From Blautia luti (GTDB taxonomy: Bacteria > Bacillota > Clostridia > Lachnospirales > Lachnospiraceae): 64,000 bases of DNA. A program made the translations under genes and the position numbers. This document shows, piece after piece, positions 17,434-26,559 of this stretch; position 1 is the stretch's first letter, and each line of letters begins with the position of its first letter. Below the pieces are notes generated by a model. That model was not told the DNA's origin. It saw only the letters and a list, made by a program, of their open reading frames with translations, and ran no database searches. Location: the NCBI RefSeq assembly GCF_013304735.1, contig NZ_JAAITI010000001.1, forward strand, positions 186,001-250,000, read 5' to 3'.

Positions 17434-17934
17434 ATGAGAGAACAGCTTACCCGCAAGGATGTTGAAAAAATAGAGCAGGAGATCGAACACCGTAAACTGG
17501 TAGTCCGTAAGGAAGCCATTGAGGCAGTTAAGGAAGCACGTGCCCAGGGAGATTTAAGTGAGAACTTTGAGTACTATGCAGCCAAGAAACATAAGAACCA
17601 GAACGAGAGCCGTATCCGTTATCTGGAGAGAATGCTGAAGACGGCATCCATTGTATCCGATGATTCCAGAGATGATGAAGTGGGGATGGATGATATCGTA
17701 GAAGTGCTTTTTGAAGAAGACAATGAAGTGGAAAAGTACAAGCTGGTCACTTCCATCCGTGGAAATTCCATGGAGAACCGTGTCAGCATTGAATCCCCTA
17801 TTGGAAAAGCACTTCGGGGACATCGCGTCGGTGACCGGGTCGAAGTGAAGGTCAATGATGATTACAGTTATTACCTTGTGATCAAGTCTATCGATAAAAC
17901 AGGTTCCGAGGATGAGGAGATCCGCGGATTCTGA
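17434..17934 (+). CDS. greA: Transcription elongation factor GreA
   Basis: 166 residues, a normal Gre factor length. The N-terminal coiled coil (residues 1-75) inserts into the polymerase secondary channel; its tip carries the acidic pair in QGDLSENFEYYAAK that coordinates the catalytic metal for transcript cleavage. The C-terminal FKBP-like domain has the family motif VSIESPIGKALRGHRVGD. The factor rescues backtracked polymerase. It is probably co-transcribed with the carD-like gene and ends at the terminator at 18035. Confidence 0.93.
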   Translation: MREQLTRKDVEKIEQEIEHRKLVVRKEAIEAVKEARAQGDLSENFEYYAAKKHKNQNESRIRYLERMLKTASIVSDDSRDDEVGMDDIVEVLFEEDNEVEKYKLVTSIRGNSMENRVSIESPIGKALRGHRVGDRVEVKVNDDYSYYLVIKSIDKTGSEDEEIRGF

Positions 17935-18034
17935 TTGAAGCTTTCAATTACAGAAAACCGGTGTCCGATATATAGGACACTTCTCTGAAAATCCGGATTA
18001 CCGGAGAATTATCACGAAAAAGAATCTAAGGCAG

Positions 18035-18068
18035 AAGACCTGCAATCAGGTCTTTTGTCTTATTTTTT
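18035..18068 (+). terminator. Intrinsic terminator of greA
   Basis: AAGACCTG / CAGGTCTT with a CAAT loop (18035-18054), followed by TTGTCTTATTTTTTT. Confidence 0.9.
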
Positions 18069-18186
18069 TACATAGATTTTACATTCCGGTGGGGAAAACT
18101 TTACAAAGGGCCGCTATCATGAAAAACGTTGAAATGAGAAAAAAGGAAATCAAACATATCTAAAAGAGAAAGTGAAGGAGAGTATT

Positions 18187-20007
18187 ATGGACTTTTTCAG
18201 CGTACTGGCATTGCTTGGCGGCCTTGCTATTTTCCTTTATGGAATGAACTTAATGGGAGACGGACTTGCGAAAGTCGCAGGTGGAAAACTGGAACGTATT
18301 CTGGAAACCCTTACATCGAGCCCGATCAGAGCGGTTCTTCTAGGAATGGGTGTAACCGCTGTGATCCAGTCTTCATCAGCAACCACGGTTATGGTTGTAG
18401 GTTTTGTAAACTCGGGAATCATGAAACTTTCCCAGGTAGTGGGAATTATCATGGGTGCAAATATCGGTACCACAGTAACATCCTGGATCTTAAGTCTTAC
18501 CGGAATCCAGAGTGATAATTTTATTATCCGGCTTTTTAAACCGACATCATTTTCACCGATTCTTGCTCTGGTTGGCGTAATCCTGATCATGTTTACAAAG
18601 AGCCAGAAGAAAAAAGATGTGGGAACTATTTTTGTAGGATTTGCAATTCTGATGTATGGAATGAGCGCTATGAGCGGAGCCGTTGAGCCACTGGCAGATG
18701 TGCCGGAATTTACCGGGCTGCTTGTGAAATTTTCCAATCCTCTGCTTGGTGTTGTGGCTGGTGCGGTACTTACTGCGATCATTCAGTCATCTTCCGCATC
18801 TGTCGGTATCCTGCAGGCCCTCTGTCTTACAGGAATGGTACCGTTCAGTGCGGCGCTTCCGATCATCATGGGACAAAATATCGGAACCTGTGTCACGGCC
18901 CTTCTTTCTGCAATCGGTGCGAATGTAAATGCCAAACGTGCGGCAATGATCCACCTGTATTTTAACCTGATCGGAACCGTGCTTTTTATGGCAGTATTCT
19001 ATACCGTAAACGCGGCAGTGCATTTTTCATTTATGCCACAGGCTGCAACACCGGCGGGAATCGCGATTCTGCACAGTACCTTTAATATTACAGCAACACT
19101 GGTTCTGCTTCCTTTTGGAAAATGGCTGGAGAAACTTGCCTGTCTTACCATCCGGGACAAAAAAGAAGAAACCGAGACAGCTGTGGCAGCAGATCCGGAT
19201 TTCATGATCCTGGAGAGCCGTTTTCTGGAAAAGCCTTCATTTGCAGTTGAGCAGAGCCGAAATGCCGCAAAAAAAATGGCAGAGGATTCCCACAGAACTC
19301 TGTTTACAGCTCTGGATCTCCTGAAGCATTTCAGTGCAGACGGAAAGAAGGCAGTTGAAGAATCGGAAAAAAAGGTGGACCGTTACGAGGATGAGCTTGG
19401 AACCTATCTTGTAAAACTGAACCAGAAAGATCTTTCTGTGCATGACAGCCACAGCATTTCCATTATGCTTCACTGTATCGGTGATTTTGAGAGAATTTCC
19501 GATCACGGCGTGAATATTATGGAATCTGCCCAGGAGCTTCATGAAAAAGGACTGAAGTTCTCCGAAAAAGCTCTGGAGGAACTTCGTGTCATGGAACATG
19601 CGGTGGAGGATATCGTGGATATCGCCTATAAGGTTTACGAAAATCAGGATGTACAGCTGGCCCGTGAGATCGAACCTCTGGAAGAAGTGATCGATGAGCT
19701 GAGCAAGGAGCTGAAATACCGTCATATCCAGCGACTTCGCGCAGGAGAATGTACCATTGAAATGGGATTTATCCTTTCTGATGTGACTACCAGCCTGGAG
19801 AGGGTGGCAGACCACTGTTCCAACATCGGCGTCTGTGTAACCCAGGTGCATGAAGATTCCTTTGATACGCATCAGCACCTGAAACAGATCAAGCACAGCC
19901 CGGATGAAACATTCTACCGGGAACTGGAGCTGATTCGCAGACAGTATCAGCTTCCAACATTATCCGAAGAAATAGCAAAGGATAAAACAGTAACCGCTGG
20001 TGCATAA
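18187..20007 (+). CDS. Na+/phosphate cotransporter with C-terminal PhoU-like domain (NptA/YjbB type)
   Basis: 606 residues. The membrane half (1-320) has the two inverted Na/Pi repeats of the NptA family with their signature QSSSATTVMVVG (about 65) and QSSSASVGIL (about 205). The soluble half (about 345-560) is a helical PhoU-like domain with the E/D-rich metal-binding pattern (EDELGTYLVKL, HDSHSISIMLHCIGDFERISDHGVN, VTTSLERVADHCSNI). It moves inorganic phosphate with sodium, and the PhoU domain probably senses or gates. The ATG at 18187 is chosen over GTG 18172 because AAGGAG ends six bases before it. The PhoP/PhoR-like pair downstream suggests phosphate control. Confidence 0.9.
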   Translation: MDFFSVLALLGGLAIFLYGMNLMGDGLAKVAGGKLERILETLTSSPIRAVLLGMGVTAVIQSSSATTVMVVGFVNSGIMKLSQVVGIIMGANIGTTVTSWILSLTGIQSDNFIIRLFKPTSFSPILALVGVILIMFTKSQKKKDVGTIFVGFAILMYGMSAMSGAVEPLADVPEFTGLLVKFSNPLLGVVAGAVLTAIIQSSSASVGILQALCLTGMVPFSAALPIIMGQNIGTCVTALLSAIGANVNAKRAAMIHLYFNLIGTVLFMAVFYTVNAAVHFSFMPQAATPAGIAILHSTFNITATLVLLPFGKWLEKLACLTIRDKKEETETAVAADPDFMILESRFLEKPSFAVEQSRNAAKKMAEDSHRTLFTALDLLKHFSADGKKAVEESEKKVDRYEDELGTYLVKLNQKDLSVHDSHSISIMLHCIGDFERISDHGVNIMESAQELHEKGLKFSEKALEELRVMEHAVEDIVDIAYKVYENQDVQLAREIEPLEEVIDELSKELKYRHIQRLRAGECTIEMGFILSDVTTSLERVADHCSNIGVCVTQVHEDSFDTHQHLKQIKHSPDETFYRELELIRRQYQLPTLSEEIAKDKTVTAGA

Positions 20008-20186
20008 AAAACAGAATCATAAAAGGCTGATAGAAATGTCGGCTTTCATATGCCCTGGCTATCCGCAAAAGTGTGGAGAACCAGGGCTTGTGCAGTAAAA
20101 GGAAAATAGTTATACTGAAAACAGAAAAAATAAAAATACGGCTGACAAAAAAAACAGCCGGTGTAACGAACGGAGAGGGATGTGGA

Positions 20187-20861
20187 ATGATCTACTGTGT
20201 GGAAGATGAACGAAACATCCGGGAGCTTCTTGTCTATACCCTGGAGACAACCGGATTCGAGGCAGAAGGGTTTGAGACAGGAGTGGAGTTTGACGCAGCG
20301 ATGAAAAAAAGCCTGCCGGAACTGATCCTTCTGGACATTATGCTCCCGGGAGAAGATGGATATAATATTCTGAAACGGCTGAAAAGCGATACCAGGACCA
20401 GGGATATCCCGGTGATCATGGTCACTGCCAAAGAAGCGGAATTTGATAAGGTGAAAGGTCTGGAGGGCGGTGCGGATGATTATATCACGAAGCCTTTTGG
20501 AATGATGGAATTTGTAGCCAGGGTAAAAGCAGTTCTCAGGCGCTGCGCAAGACAGAACGAGGAGCGGGAACTGCACTGCAAAGACCTCCGGGTTAATGTA
20601 GCCCGTCATGAAGTCAGCTATCAGGGCGAATTGAAAGAGCTTACCAGAAAGGAATTTGAACTGCTGGAGTATCTTCTTGAGAATAAAGGCCTGGTTATGT
20701 CCAGAAATCAGATCCTGTGTCATGTCTGGGGATATGATTTTGACGGTGAGACAAGAACGGTGGATGTACATGTGCGAACCCTCCGGCAGAAACTGGGGGA
20801 GGCAGGAAATCTGATCGAGACTGTGCGCGGAGTCGGATACCGGATCGGAGATCACTTATGA
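20187..20861 (+). CDS. OmpR/PhoB-family response regulator
   Basis: 224 residues: receiver domain (1-115; VEDERN, phosphoacceptor Asp50 in ILLDIMLPGEDGY, Lys in YITKPFG) and a winged-helix DNA-binding domain (about 130-222; LTRKEFELLEYLLEN, VDVHVRTLRQKL, VRGVGYRI). Closest by pattern to PhoP/PhoB-type phosphate regulators, supported by the phosphate transporter upstream. The ATG at 20187 has a GAGAGGGA site six bases away; the frame extends 38 codons further upstream but without a binding site. The stop overlaps the kinase start (ATGA). A role in phosphate control is inference. Confidence 0.9.
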   Translation: MIYCVEDERNIRELLVYTLETTGFEAEGFETGVEFDAAMKKSLPELILLDIMLPGEDGYNILKRLKSDTRTRDIPVIMVTAKEAEFDKVKGLEGGADDYITKPFGMMEFVARVKAVLRRCARQNEERELHCKDLRVNVARHEVSYQGELKELTRKEFELLEYLLENKGLVMSRNQILCHVWGYDFDGETRTVDVHVRTLRQKLGEAGNLIETVRGVGYRIGDHL

Positions 20862-22213
20862 AAAAAAAGATCCTGAATCATACAAGTATTATGATCGTCC
20901 TTGCTGTCCTGATCACCTTTCTGGCAGCAAGTGTAGTCACTTACAGTAAATTCAACACTTACATGCAAAATGGGGTCCGCGAGGAGGCCAGGTACATCTG
21001 CCTTGGCATGGAAGAATGTGGAGATACGTTTCTCTCAAAAAGACTGCGGGCAGTATCCTCCAGCCGTGTAACACTGATCCAAAAAGACGGAACCGTACTT
21101 TTTGATTCCCAGACATCCCCGGAAAAACTGGAAAATCACAGCAACCGTCCGGAGTTTATGGAAGCGGAAAAAGACGGAAAAAGTGAAAGTATCCGTTATT
21201 CCGAGACATTTGCCAAAAAGACTTTTTATTATGCGGTGCGGCTGGATAACGGGAATGTCTTAAGGGTAGGAAAGACGGTAGATTCTGTATATTCTACCTG
21301 GATTTCAAGCCTTGCGGTTCTTGGAATCCTGATGGTACTGGTCCTGATCCTGGAGTTTGCGTTTGTCGAGAGGCAGACCAGGGAGCTGATCAAACCGATC
21401 AATGATCTGGACCTGGAGCATCCGCTGAACAATGTGTGCTACGAAGAATTACGCCCCCTTCTTGTGCGGGTGGATGAGCAGAACCGTCAGATCCGGCAGC
21501 AGGTAAAAGAGCTGAAAGAGGCCGAAGAAATCCGGAAAGAATTTTCGGCCAATGTATCCCATGAGCTGAAAACACCGCTGATGTCCATTTCCGGATATGC
21601 GGAGCTGATGATGAACGGAATGGTTCCGGCAGATCATGTCCAGGAATTTTCCGGAAGGATTTATCATGAGGCGGTACGTCTTTCCAATCTGGTAGCAGAT
21701 ATCATACAGCTGTCCAGACTGGATGAAAGCAACAGTGAAGTTCCTTTTGAGGAAGTGGACCTTTATGAGCTTGCGGAAGATGTACAGAACAATCTCCGTC
21801 ATCCAGCGGAAAAGAAAAATATATCCCTGGAGCTTACAGGAAGTTCCGAGAAGATCCAGGGTGTCCGTCATGTGCTGTATGAGATGTTTTTTAACATTGC
21901 GGATAATGCGGTGCGCTATACAGAACAGAATGGTCATGTGCGTATCATGGTCGGAAACCGTAAGGGAAATCCGTTTTACTGTGTGGTAGACGATGGAATC
22001 GGCATTCCGAAAAGTGAACAGGGCAGGATCTTTGAGCGTTTTTACAGGGTGGACAAAAGCCATTCCAGGCAGACTGGCGGAACAGGGCTTGGCCTTTCCA
22101 TTGTAAAACATGGAGCAACCCTTCATCATGCACAGATCCATGTGGAAAGTGAGCAGGGTGAGGGAACCAGAATGGAGATTGTTTTTCCTGGAAAAGATCA
22201 GGCCCGGGGATAA
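20858..22213 (+). CDS. PhoR-like sensor histidine kinase
   Basis: 451 residues: transmembrane helix 1 (about 10-30), an extracytoplasmic sensor loop of roughly 120 residues, helix 2 (about 148-168), a dimerisation/phosphoacceptor domain with His235 in NVSHELKTPL, and a HATPase domain with N box NIADNAVRYT, G1 DDGIGIP, F box RIFERFYRVDKSHSRQ and G2 GGTGLGLSIVKH. All catalytic boxes are intact. Coupled to the regulator upstream by a four-base overlap. The length and two-helix layout fit PhoR/WalK-type kinases; the phosphate assignment rests on the neighbours. Confidence 0.9.
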   Translation: MKKKILNHTSIMIVLAVLITFLAASVVTYSKFNTYMQNGVREEARYICLGMEECGDTFLSKRLRAVSSSRVTLIQKDGTVLFDSQTSPEKLENHSNRPEFMEAEKDGKSESIRYSETFAKKTFYYAVRLDNGNVLRVGKTVDSVYSTWISSLAVLGILMVLVLILEFAFVERQTRELIKPINDLDLEHPLNNVCYEELRPLLVRVDEQNRQIRQQVKELKEAEEIRKEFSANVSHELKTPLMSISGYAELMMNGMVPADHVQEFSGRIYHEAVRLSNLVADIIQLSRLDESNSEVPFEEVDLYELAEDVQNNLRHPAEKKNISLELTGSSEKIQGVRHVLYEMFFNIADNAVRYTEQNGHVRIMVGNRKGNPFYCVVDDGIGIPKSEQGRIFERFYRVDKSHSRQTGGTGLGLSIVKHGATLHHAQIHVESEQGEGTRMEIVFPGKDQARG

Positions 22214-22357
22214 AATGGAAAGAAGCAGTAGGATTTCCAGGGGAAGTGTAGTATAATAAAACGAGATTCAAAGGCCGGCCGGATGAGAATCTGACCGGCC
22301 CGAACTATGTAAGGGGAAAAATCCCCGAATCTCTAAAATAGCAGGAGGAACAAGATT

Positions 22358-23281
22358 ATGAAAGAGCCGGTTCTGGTAGTAATGGCAGCAGGAATGGGAA
22401 GCCGCTACGGCGGACTGAAGCAGATCGATCCTGTAGATCAGGGAGGTCATATCATCATGGACTTTTCCATTTATGATGCAGTACGTGCAGGCTTTAAAAA
22501 AGTAATATTTATCATAAAAAAAGAAAACGAGCAGGATTTCTGCGATGCCATCGGTGACCGTTTAAGCGATAAGGTGGAAATCGTGTATGTCCATCAGGAT
22601 CTGAATAATATTCCGGAAGGATTTAAGGTTCCGGAAGGACGTGTGAAACCGTGGGGAACGGGACATGCCGTATTAAGCTGTGCAGAGGTTATTGACGGCC
22701 CGTTTGTGGTGATCAATGCAGATGATTATTATGGAACACATGCTTTTCAGATGGCATATGATTTTCTGACCCAGGCACAGGAAGATACTGTTCCAGCCCA
22801 GTATATGATGGTAGGCTATCGCCTGGAGAATACACTGACAGACAATGGCTATGTATCCCGTGGTGTCTGCGAGACAGATTCAGACGGATACCTTGCGGAC
22901 ATCAATGAGAGAACTCATATCGAGAAACGTGATGGTGGAGCAGCCTACACAGAAGACGACGGAAAAACATGGACCAGCCTTCCGGGAGATACACCGGTAT
23001 CCATGAACATGTGGGGCTTTACCGGCGGTTTTATGAAAGAGCTGGTAAAACGTTTCCCTGTATTCCTTGAGAAGAGCATTCCTGAGAATCCTCTGAAATG
23101 TGAATATTTCCTTCCGTTTGTAGTGGATGAACTTTTAAAGGAAAAGAAAGCAACCGTCAAAGTCCTTACCACACAGGATAAATGGTACGGAGTCACCTAT
23201 AAAGAAGACAAACCGGTAGTAGTTGCGGCAATCCAGAAACTGAAAGATCAGGGACTTTATCCGCAGGGACTTTGGGATTAA
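22358..23281 (+). CDS. Nucleotidyltransferase (sugar-phosphate NTP-transferase family)
   Basis: 307 residues with the GT-A-like NTP-transferase fold: the nucleotide-binding MAAGMGSRYGGLKQID at the start (a variant of the GxGxR(x)xPK loop), the metal-binding Asp pair in VINADDYYG (about residue 125), and the FGGY-like region replaced by a longer C-terminal part with MNMWGFTGGFM. These enzymes make NDP-sugars from sugar-1-phosphates, but this subgroup is uncharacterised as far as I can tell. A TATAAT at 22252 and a GC-rich hairpin GGCCGG/CCGGCC (22273-22300) precede it; GGAGG lies before the ATG. It sits upstream of galE and glf, so a role in galactose-containing surface glycans is plausible. 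Confidence 0.8.
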   Translation: MKEPVLVVMAAGMGSRYGGLKQIDPVDQGGHIIMDFSIYDAVRAGFKKVIFIIKKENEQDFCDAIGDRLSDKVEIVYVHQDLNNIPEGFKVPEGRVKPWGTGHAVLSCAEVIDGPFVVINADDYYGTHAFQMAYDFLTQAQEDTVPAQYMMVGYRLENTLTDNGYVSRGVCETDSDGYLADINERTHIEKRDGGAAYTEDDGKTWTSLPGDTPVSMNMWGFTGGFMKELVKRFPVFLEKSIPENPLKCEYFLPFVVDELLKEKKATVKVLTTQDKWYGVTYKEDKPVVVAAIQKLKDQGLYPQGLWD

Positions 23282-23347
23282 CCGGAAATTTCTGAGAAAC
23301 TTCCAAAGATATGGGAAAAGTCAGGTAGTAAACCTGGGTTTCAGCTA

Positions 23348-23376
23348 TTGTGGAAACAGTGGAACAGTGCTAAAAT
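23348..23376 (+). promoter_or_regulatory. Predicted galE promoter
   Basis: TTGTGG (23348-23353), 17 bases, TAAAAT (23371-23376) with TG one base upstream (extended -10). It lies 40 bases ahead of the galE start. Confidence 0.5.
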
Positions 23377-23416
23377 AAACAGGAACAGTTAGATCCAGTA
23401 GAGGAGGAGAAAAACT

Positions 23417-24433
23417 ATGGCAATTTTAGTAACAGGTGGAGCAGGATACATTGGAAGTCATACCGTTGTAGAACTGCAGAACGCAGGATATGATGTTGTA
23501 GTAGTTGACAATTTATGTAATTCCAGTGAGAAGGCTCTGGACAGAGTATCCAAGATCACAGGAAAACCGGTGAAATTCTATAAAGCAGACATCCTGGACC
23601 GTGACGCAATGAATGAAGTTTTTGACAAAGAAGAGATCGACTCCTGTATTCATTTCGCAGGACTGAAAGCAGTAGGTGAATCCGTTGCCAAGCCGTGGGA
23701 ATATTATGAGAATAATATCGCAGGAACCCTGACACTTGTGGATGTGATGAGAAAGCATAATGTTAAGAATATTATTTTCTCTTCCTCAGCGACCGTATAC
23801 GGAGATCCGGCAATCATCCCGATCACAGAGGAGTGTCCGAAAGGACAGTGCACCAACCCATATGGCTGGACGAAATCCATGCTGGAACAGATCCTTACAG
23901 ATATCCAGAAGGCAGATCCGGAGTGGAATGTAGTTCTTCTTCGTTACTTCAACCCGATCGGTGCTCATAAGAGCGGAACCATCGGTGAGAACCCGAACGG
24001 TATCCCGAACAACCTGATGCCATACATCACACAGGTTGCAGTAGGCAAACTGAAAGAGCTCGGCGTATTCGGAAACGATTACGATACACCGGACGGAACC
24101 GGTGTCCGTGACTATATCCACGTAGTAGACCTTGCTAAAGGCCATGTAAAAGCCCTCAAGAAACTGGAAGACAAATCCGGATTAAGCATTTACAACCTTG
24201 GAACAGGTAAAGGCTACAGCGTTCTCGACATTGTTAAGAACTTCGAGGCAGCTACAGGTGTTAAGATCCCATACGTGATCAAAGCACGCCGTCCTGGAGA
24301 TATTGCAACCTGCTACTCCGATGCATCCAAAGCTGAGAAAGAACTTGGCTGGAAGGCAGAGAACGGGATCCGCGAGATGTGTGCAGACTCCTGGAAATGG
24401 CAGAGCCAGAATCCGAATGGATATGAGGATTAA
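23417..24433 (+). CDS. galE: UDP-glucose 4-epimerase
   Basis: 338 residues, the standard length of GalE, an SDR-superfamily enzyme that interconverts UDP-glucose and UDP-galactose with bound NAD+. The Rossmann motif GGAGYIGSH opens the protein, SSATVYGDP holds the catalytic Ser/Thr, and YGWTK the catalytic Tyr and Lys (about residues 150-154); RYFNPIGAH and [14 protein letters not shown] are GalE-specific. GAGGAGG precedes the ATG. It ends at a terminator but lies next to glf, whose enzyme uses UDP-galactose, so the two probably supply UDP-galactofuranose. Confidence 0.97.
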   Translation: MAILVTGGAGYIGSHTVVELQNAGYDVVVVDNLCNSSEKALDRVSKITGKPVKFYKADILDRDAMNEVFDKEEIDSCIHFAGLKAVGESVAKPWEYYENNIAGTLTLVDVMRKHNVKNIIFSSSATVYGDPAIIPITEECPKGQCTNPYGWTKSMLEQILTDIQKADPEWNVVLLRYFNPIGAHKSGTIGENPNGIPNNLMPYITQVAVGKLKELGVFGNDYDTPDGTGVRDYIHVVDLAKGHVKALKKLEDKSGLSIYNLGTGKGYSVLDIVKNFEAATGVKIPYVIKARRPGDIATCYSDASKAEKELGWKAENGIREMCADSWKWQSQNPNGYED

Positions 24434-24463
24434 AAATCGGTAAATACATAAAAAAGTGATATA

Positions 24464-24500
24464 ATGGCAGACAGCTTTCCGGGTTGTCTGCCATCTTTTT
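24464..24500 (+). terminator. Intrinsic terminator of galE
   Basis: ATGGCAGACA / TGTCTGCCAT (24464-24473, 24485-24494) followed by CTTTTTG. Confidence 0.92.
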
Positions 24501-24600
24501 GTGTAAATGTCTGCTTTCCTCAAGGGTGAAAAAAGAATACTTGCCAGACATACAGCACAGGTGTTAGAATAATCACATCAAATAACAAGGAGAAAACGAA

Positions 24601-25716
24601 ATGTACGATTATCTTATCGTAGGCGCCGGACTCTACGGTGCTGTCTTCGCTCATGAGGCGAAGAAGGCGGGCAAATCTGTTCTCGTGATCGACAAACGCC
24701 CGAATATTGCAGGAAACGTATACACAGAGAAGGTTGAGGGAATCAACGTACATAAATACGGAGCACATATTTTCCACACCAATAATAAGAAAGTCTGGAA
24801 TTATATCACACAGTTTGCAGAGTTCAACCGTTTTACAAACAGCCCGGTTGCAAACTATCATGGAGAGCTGTACAGCCTTCCGTTTAATATGTACACCTTC
24901 AATAAAATGTGGGGAGTTGTAACTCCGGAGGAAGCTGCGGATAAGATCGAGGAGCAGCGCAAGGCAGCCGGAATTACAGAACCGAAGAACCTGGAAGAGC
25001 AGGCAATCAGTCTTGTGGGAACCGATATCTATGAGAAACTGATTAAGGGTTACACAGAGAAGCAGTGGGGCCGTCCATGCACAGAGCTTCCTTCCTTTAT
25101 CATTAAGAGACTTCCGGTTCGTCTGACTTTTGATAATAACTATTTTAATGCTCTTTATCAGGGAATTCCGGTTGGCGGTTATACGAAGATGGTAGCCAAC
25201 CTTCTGGATGGCATTGAAGTTCGCCTGAACGAGGATTATCTTGAGAAGAAGGCAGAATATGACGCAATGGCTGAGAAGGTCATCTACACAGGTGCAATTG
25301 ACGCATACTTTGACTACAAACTTGGAACACTGGAGTACCGTTCTGTCCGTTTTGAGAATGAGACTCTTGACAAACCGAATTTCCAGGGCAATGCAGCAGT
25401 AAACTACACAGACGTTGAGACACCGTGGACACGTATCATTGAGCATAAATGGTTCGAGTTCGGTAAAGATGAGGAAGGCAATGATCTTCCGAAGACAGTA
25501 ATCAGCCGTGAGTACAGCTCCGAGTGGAAACCTGGAGATGAGCCGTATTATCCGGTTAATGATGAGAAGAACGGACAGCTCTATGCACAGTATAAAGAGC
25601 TGGCTGAGAAGGAACCGAAAGTAATCTTTGGCGGACGTCTCGGTGAGTACAAATATTATGACATGGATGCGGTTATCGCTTCCGCACTGGATATGTGTGA
25701 GAAACAGCTTGCATAA
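24601..25716 (+). CDS. glf: UDP-galactopyranose mutase
   Basis: 371 residues, typical of prokaryotic UGM, the flavoenzyme that converts UDP-galactopyranose to UDP-galactofuranose for cell-surface glycans. The FAD motif YLIVGAGLYGAVFA at the start (here YDYLIVGAG), GGNxY-like IAGNVYTE, HKYGAHIFHTNN, and the substrate-site segments GYTEKQWGRP and EYKYYDMD near the end are all present. Reduced flavin is needed for activity. An AAGGAGA site precedes the ATG. With galE upstream this forms a short UDP-Galf supply module; the transferases that use it are not in the window. Confidence 0.96.
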   Translation: MYDYLIVGAGLYGAVFAHEAKKAGKSVLVIDKRPNIAGNVYTEKVEGINVHKYGAHIFHTNNKKVWNYITQFAEFNRFTNSPVANYHGELYSLPFNMYTFNKMWGVVTPEEAADKIEEQRKAAGITEPKNLEEQAISLVGTDIYEKLIKGYTEKQWGRPCTELPSFIIKRLPVRLTFDNNYFNALYQGIPVGGYTKMVANLLDGIEVRLNEDYLEKKAEYDAMAEKVIYTGAIDAYFDYKLGTLEYRSVRFENETLDKPNFQGNAAVNYTDVETPWTRIIEHKWFEFGKDEEGNDLPKTVISREYSSEWKPGDEPYYPVNDEKNGQLYAQYKELAEKEPKVIFGGRLGEYKYYDMDAVIASALDMCEKQLA

Positions 25717-25745
25717 AAACATGATCAGGTAACATAACAAATGAT

Positions 25746-25798
25746 AAAATCCTCTTATATTTCACATCAAAATCAGAAAAGAAATATAGGGGGATTTT
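25746..25798. terminator. Long hairpin after glf
   Basis: AAAATCCTCTTATATTTC (25746-25763) pairs along all 18 bases, with G-U pairs, with GAAATATAGGGGGATTTT (25781-25798). It reads as the glf terminator, or a structured leader of the next gene; the T tract is inside the stem. Confidence 0.6.
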
Positions 25799-25845
25799 GC
25801 ATATCAGAAAAACACAGAGGTACAACTGGGAGATGGAGGAGTATG

Positions 25846-26541
25846 ATGAAAGGATTCATAAGGCTGGCTGCTGCCGGGGCACTGATCTTGAGTTTAAGCG
25901 TTCCGGTATATGCAGATAAATCCGCAAAAACGGAACTGCCGGCGGAAACCACGGATTATTATATGACGGTGGATTCCGGCGGAGTGGGAGTGGATATCTA
26001 TCCGGAAACAGATTCAAAAAGTGAAAAACTCAACGGAACAACCATAGAAGACGGAACGGTTCTTCATATAGAAGGAGAAACGGAGAAGAACGGAGAAAAC
26101 TGGGGATATACAGAATATAAAGGTGGATATGGTTATGTGCCGCTTGATGAGCTGAGACCGTCCAAGGATGAAGAACTTGCCCAGGCCGGAATAACCGGAA
26201 AAGAAACAGCCGAAGAACAGCAGCAGACGCCGTCCGCAACAGAGACCCCGTCCGCAACAGAGACTCCATCGGCAACAGAAACTCCATCAGCAACAGAGAT
26301 TCCAGTGGCAACAGAAACTCCGTCAGAGACACAGGAACCGTCTGTAACACAGCAGGTAGTGAAAATTTCACCGGTACCTTCTGAAGACGCCGCACAGAAA
26401 GAATCCAAGCCTGTAAATGGAACAGCGGCAACGTCTTTTAAAGAGGATAAAAACTGGTATTCCAGCCCATTCCTGTGGATCGGAGTGGTAACAGTACTTG
26501 CGGTAATTGGAATTTTTGGATGCCATCTTAAAAAACGTTAG
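25846..26541 (+). CDS. Membrane-anchored extracellular SH3-domain protein with TPSATE repeat stalk
   Basis: 231 residues. A signal peptide (cleavage after VYA, about residue 23) is followed by one bacterial SH3-like domain (about 35-105; WGYTEYKGGYGYVPLDEL), then a Thr/Pro/Ser/Glu stalk made of about seven imperfect six-residue units (TPSATE), and a C-terminal transmembrane helix with a KKR tail. The protein is thus a type I membrane protein holding an SH3 domain at the wall. SH3 domains of this kind bind peptidoglycan or peptides. The ATG at 25846 follows GGAGGA by five bases (ATG 25843 is too close). It is 18 bases upstream of the cysteine peptidase gene and probably co-transcribed. Function unknown. 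Confidence 0.78.
   Translation: MKGFIRLAAAGALILSLSVPVYADKSAKTELPAETTDYYMTVDSGGVGVDIYPETDSKSEKLNGTTIEDGTVLHIEGETEKNGENWGYTEYKGGYGYVPLDELRPSKDEELAQAGITGKETAEEQQQTPSATETPSATETPSATETPSATEIPVATETPSETQEPSVTQQVVKISPVPSEDAAQKESKPVNGTAATSFKEDKNWYSSPFLWIGVVTVLAVIGIFGCHLKKR
26227..26352 (+). repeat. Coding 18-bp tandem repeats (TPSATE stalk)
   Basis: Seven imperfect 18-base units, the first five or so reading Thr-Pro-Ser-Ala-Thr-Glu. Copy number is likely to vary between strains. They lie wholly inside the SH3-protein gene. Confidence 0.85.
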
Positions 26542-26559
26542 AGAATACAGGAGGATCAG

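Noticed and set aside
24520-25740. Open frame of 406 codons on the minus strand
   Set aside because: Antisense to glf over its full length, whose family motifs are unambiguous.
26227-26352. Possible CRISPR-like repeat array
   Set aside because: Units are 18 bases, adjacent without spacers, and encode a TPSATE stalk in frame.
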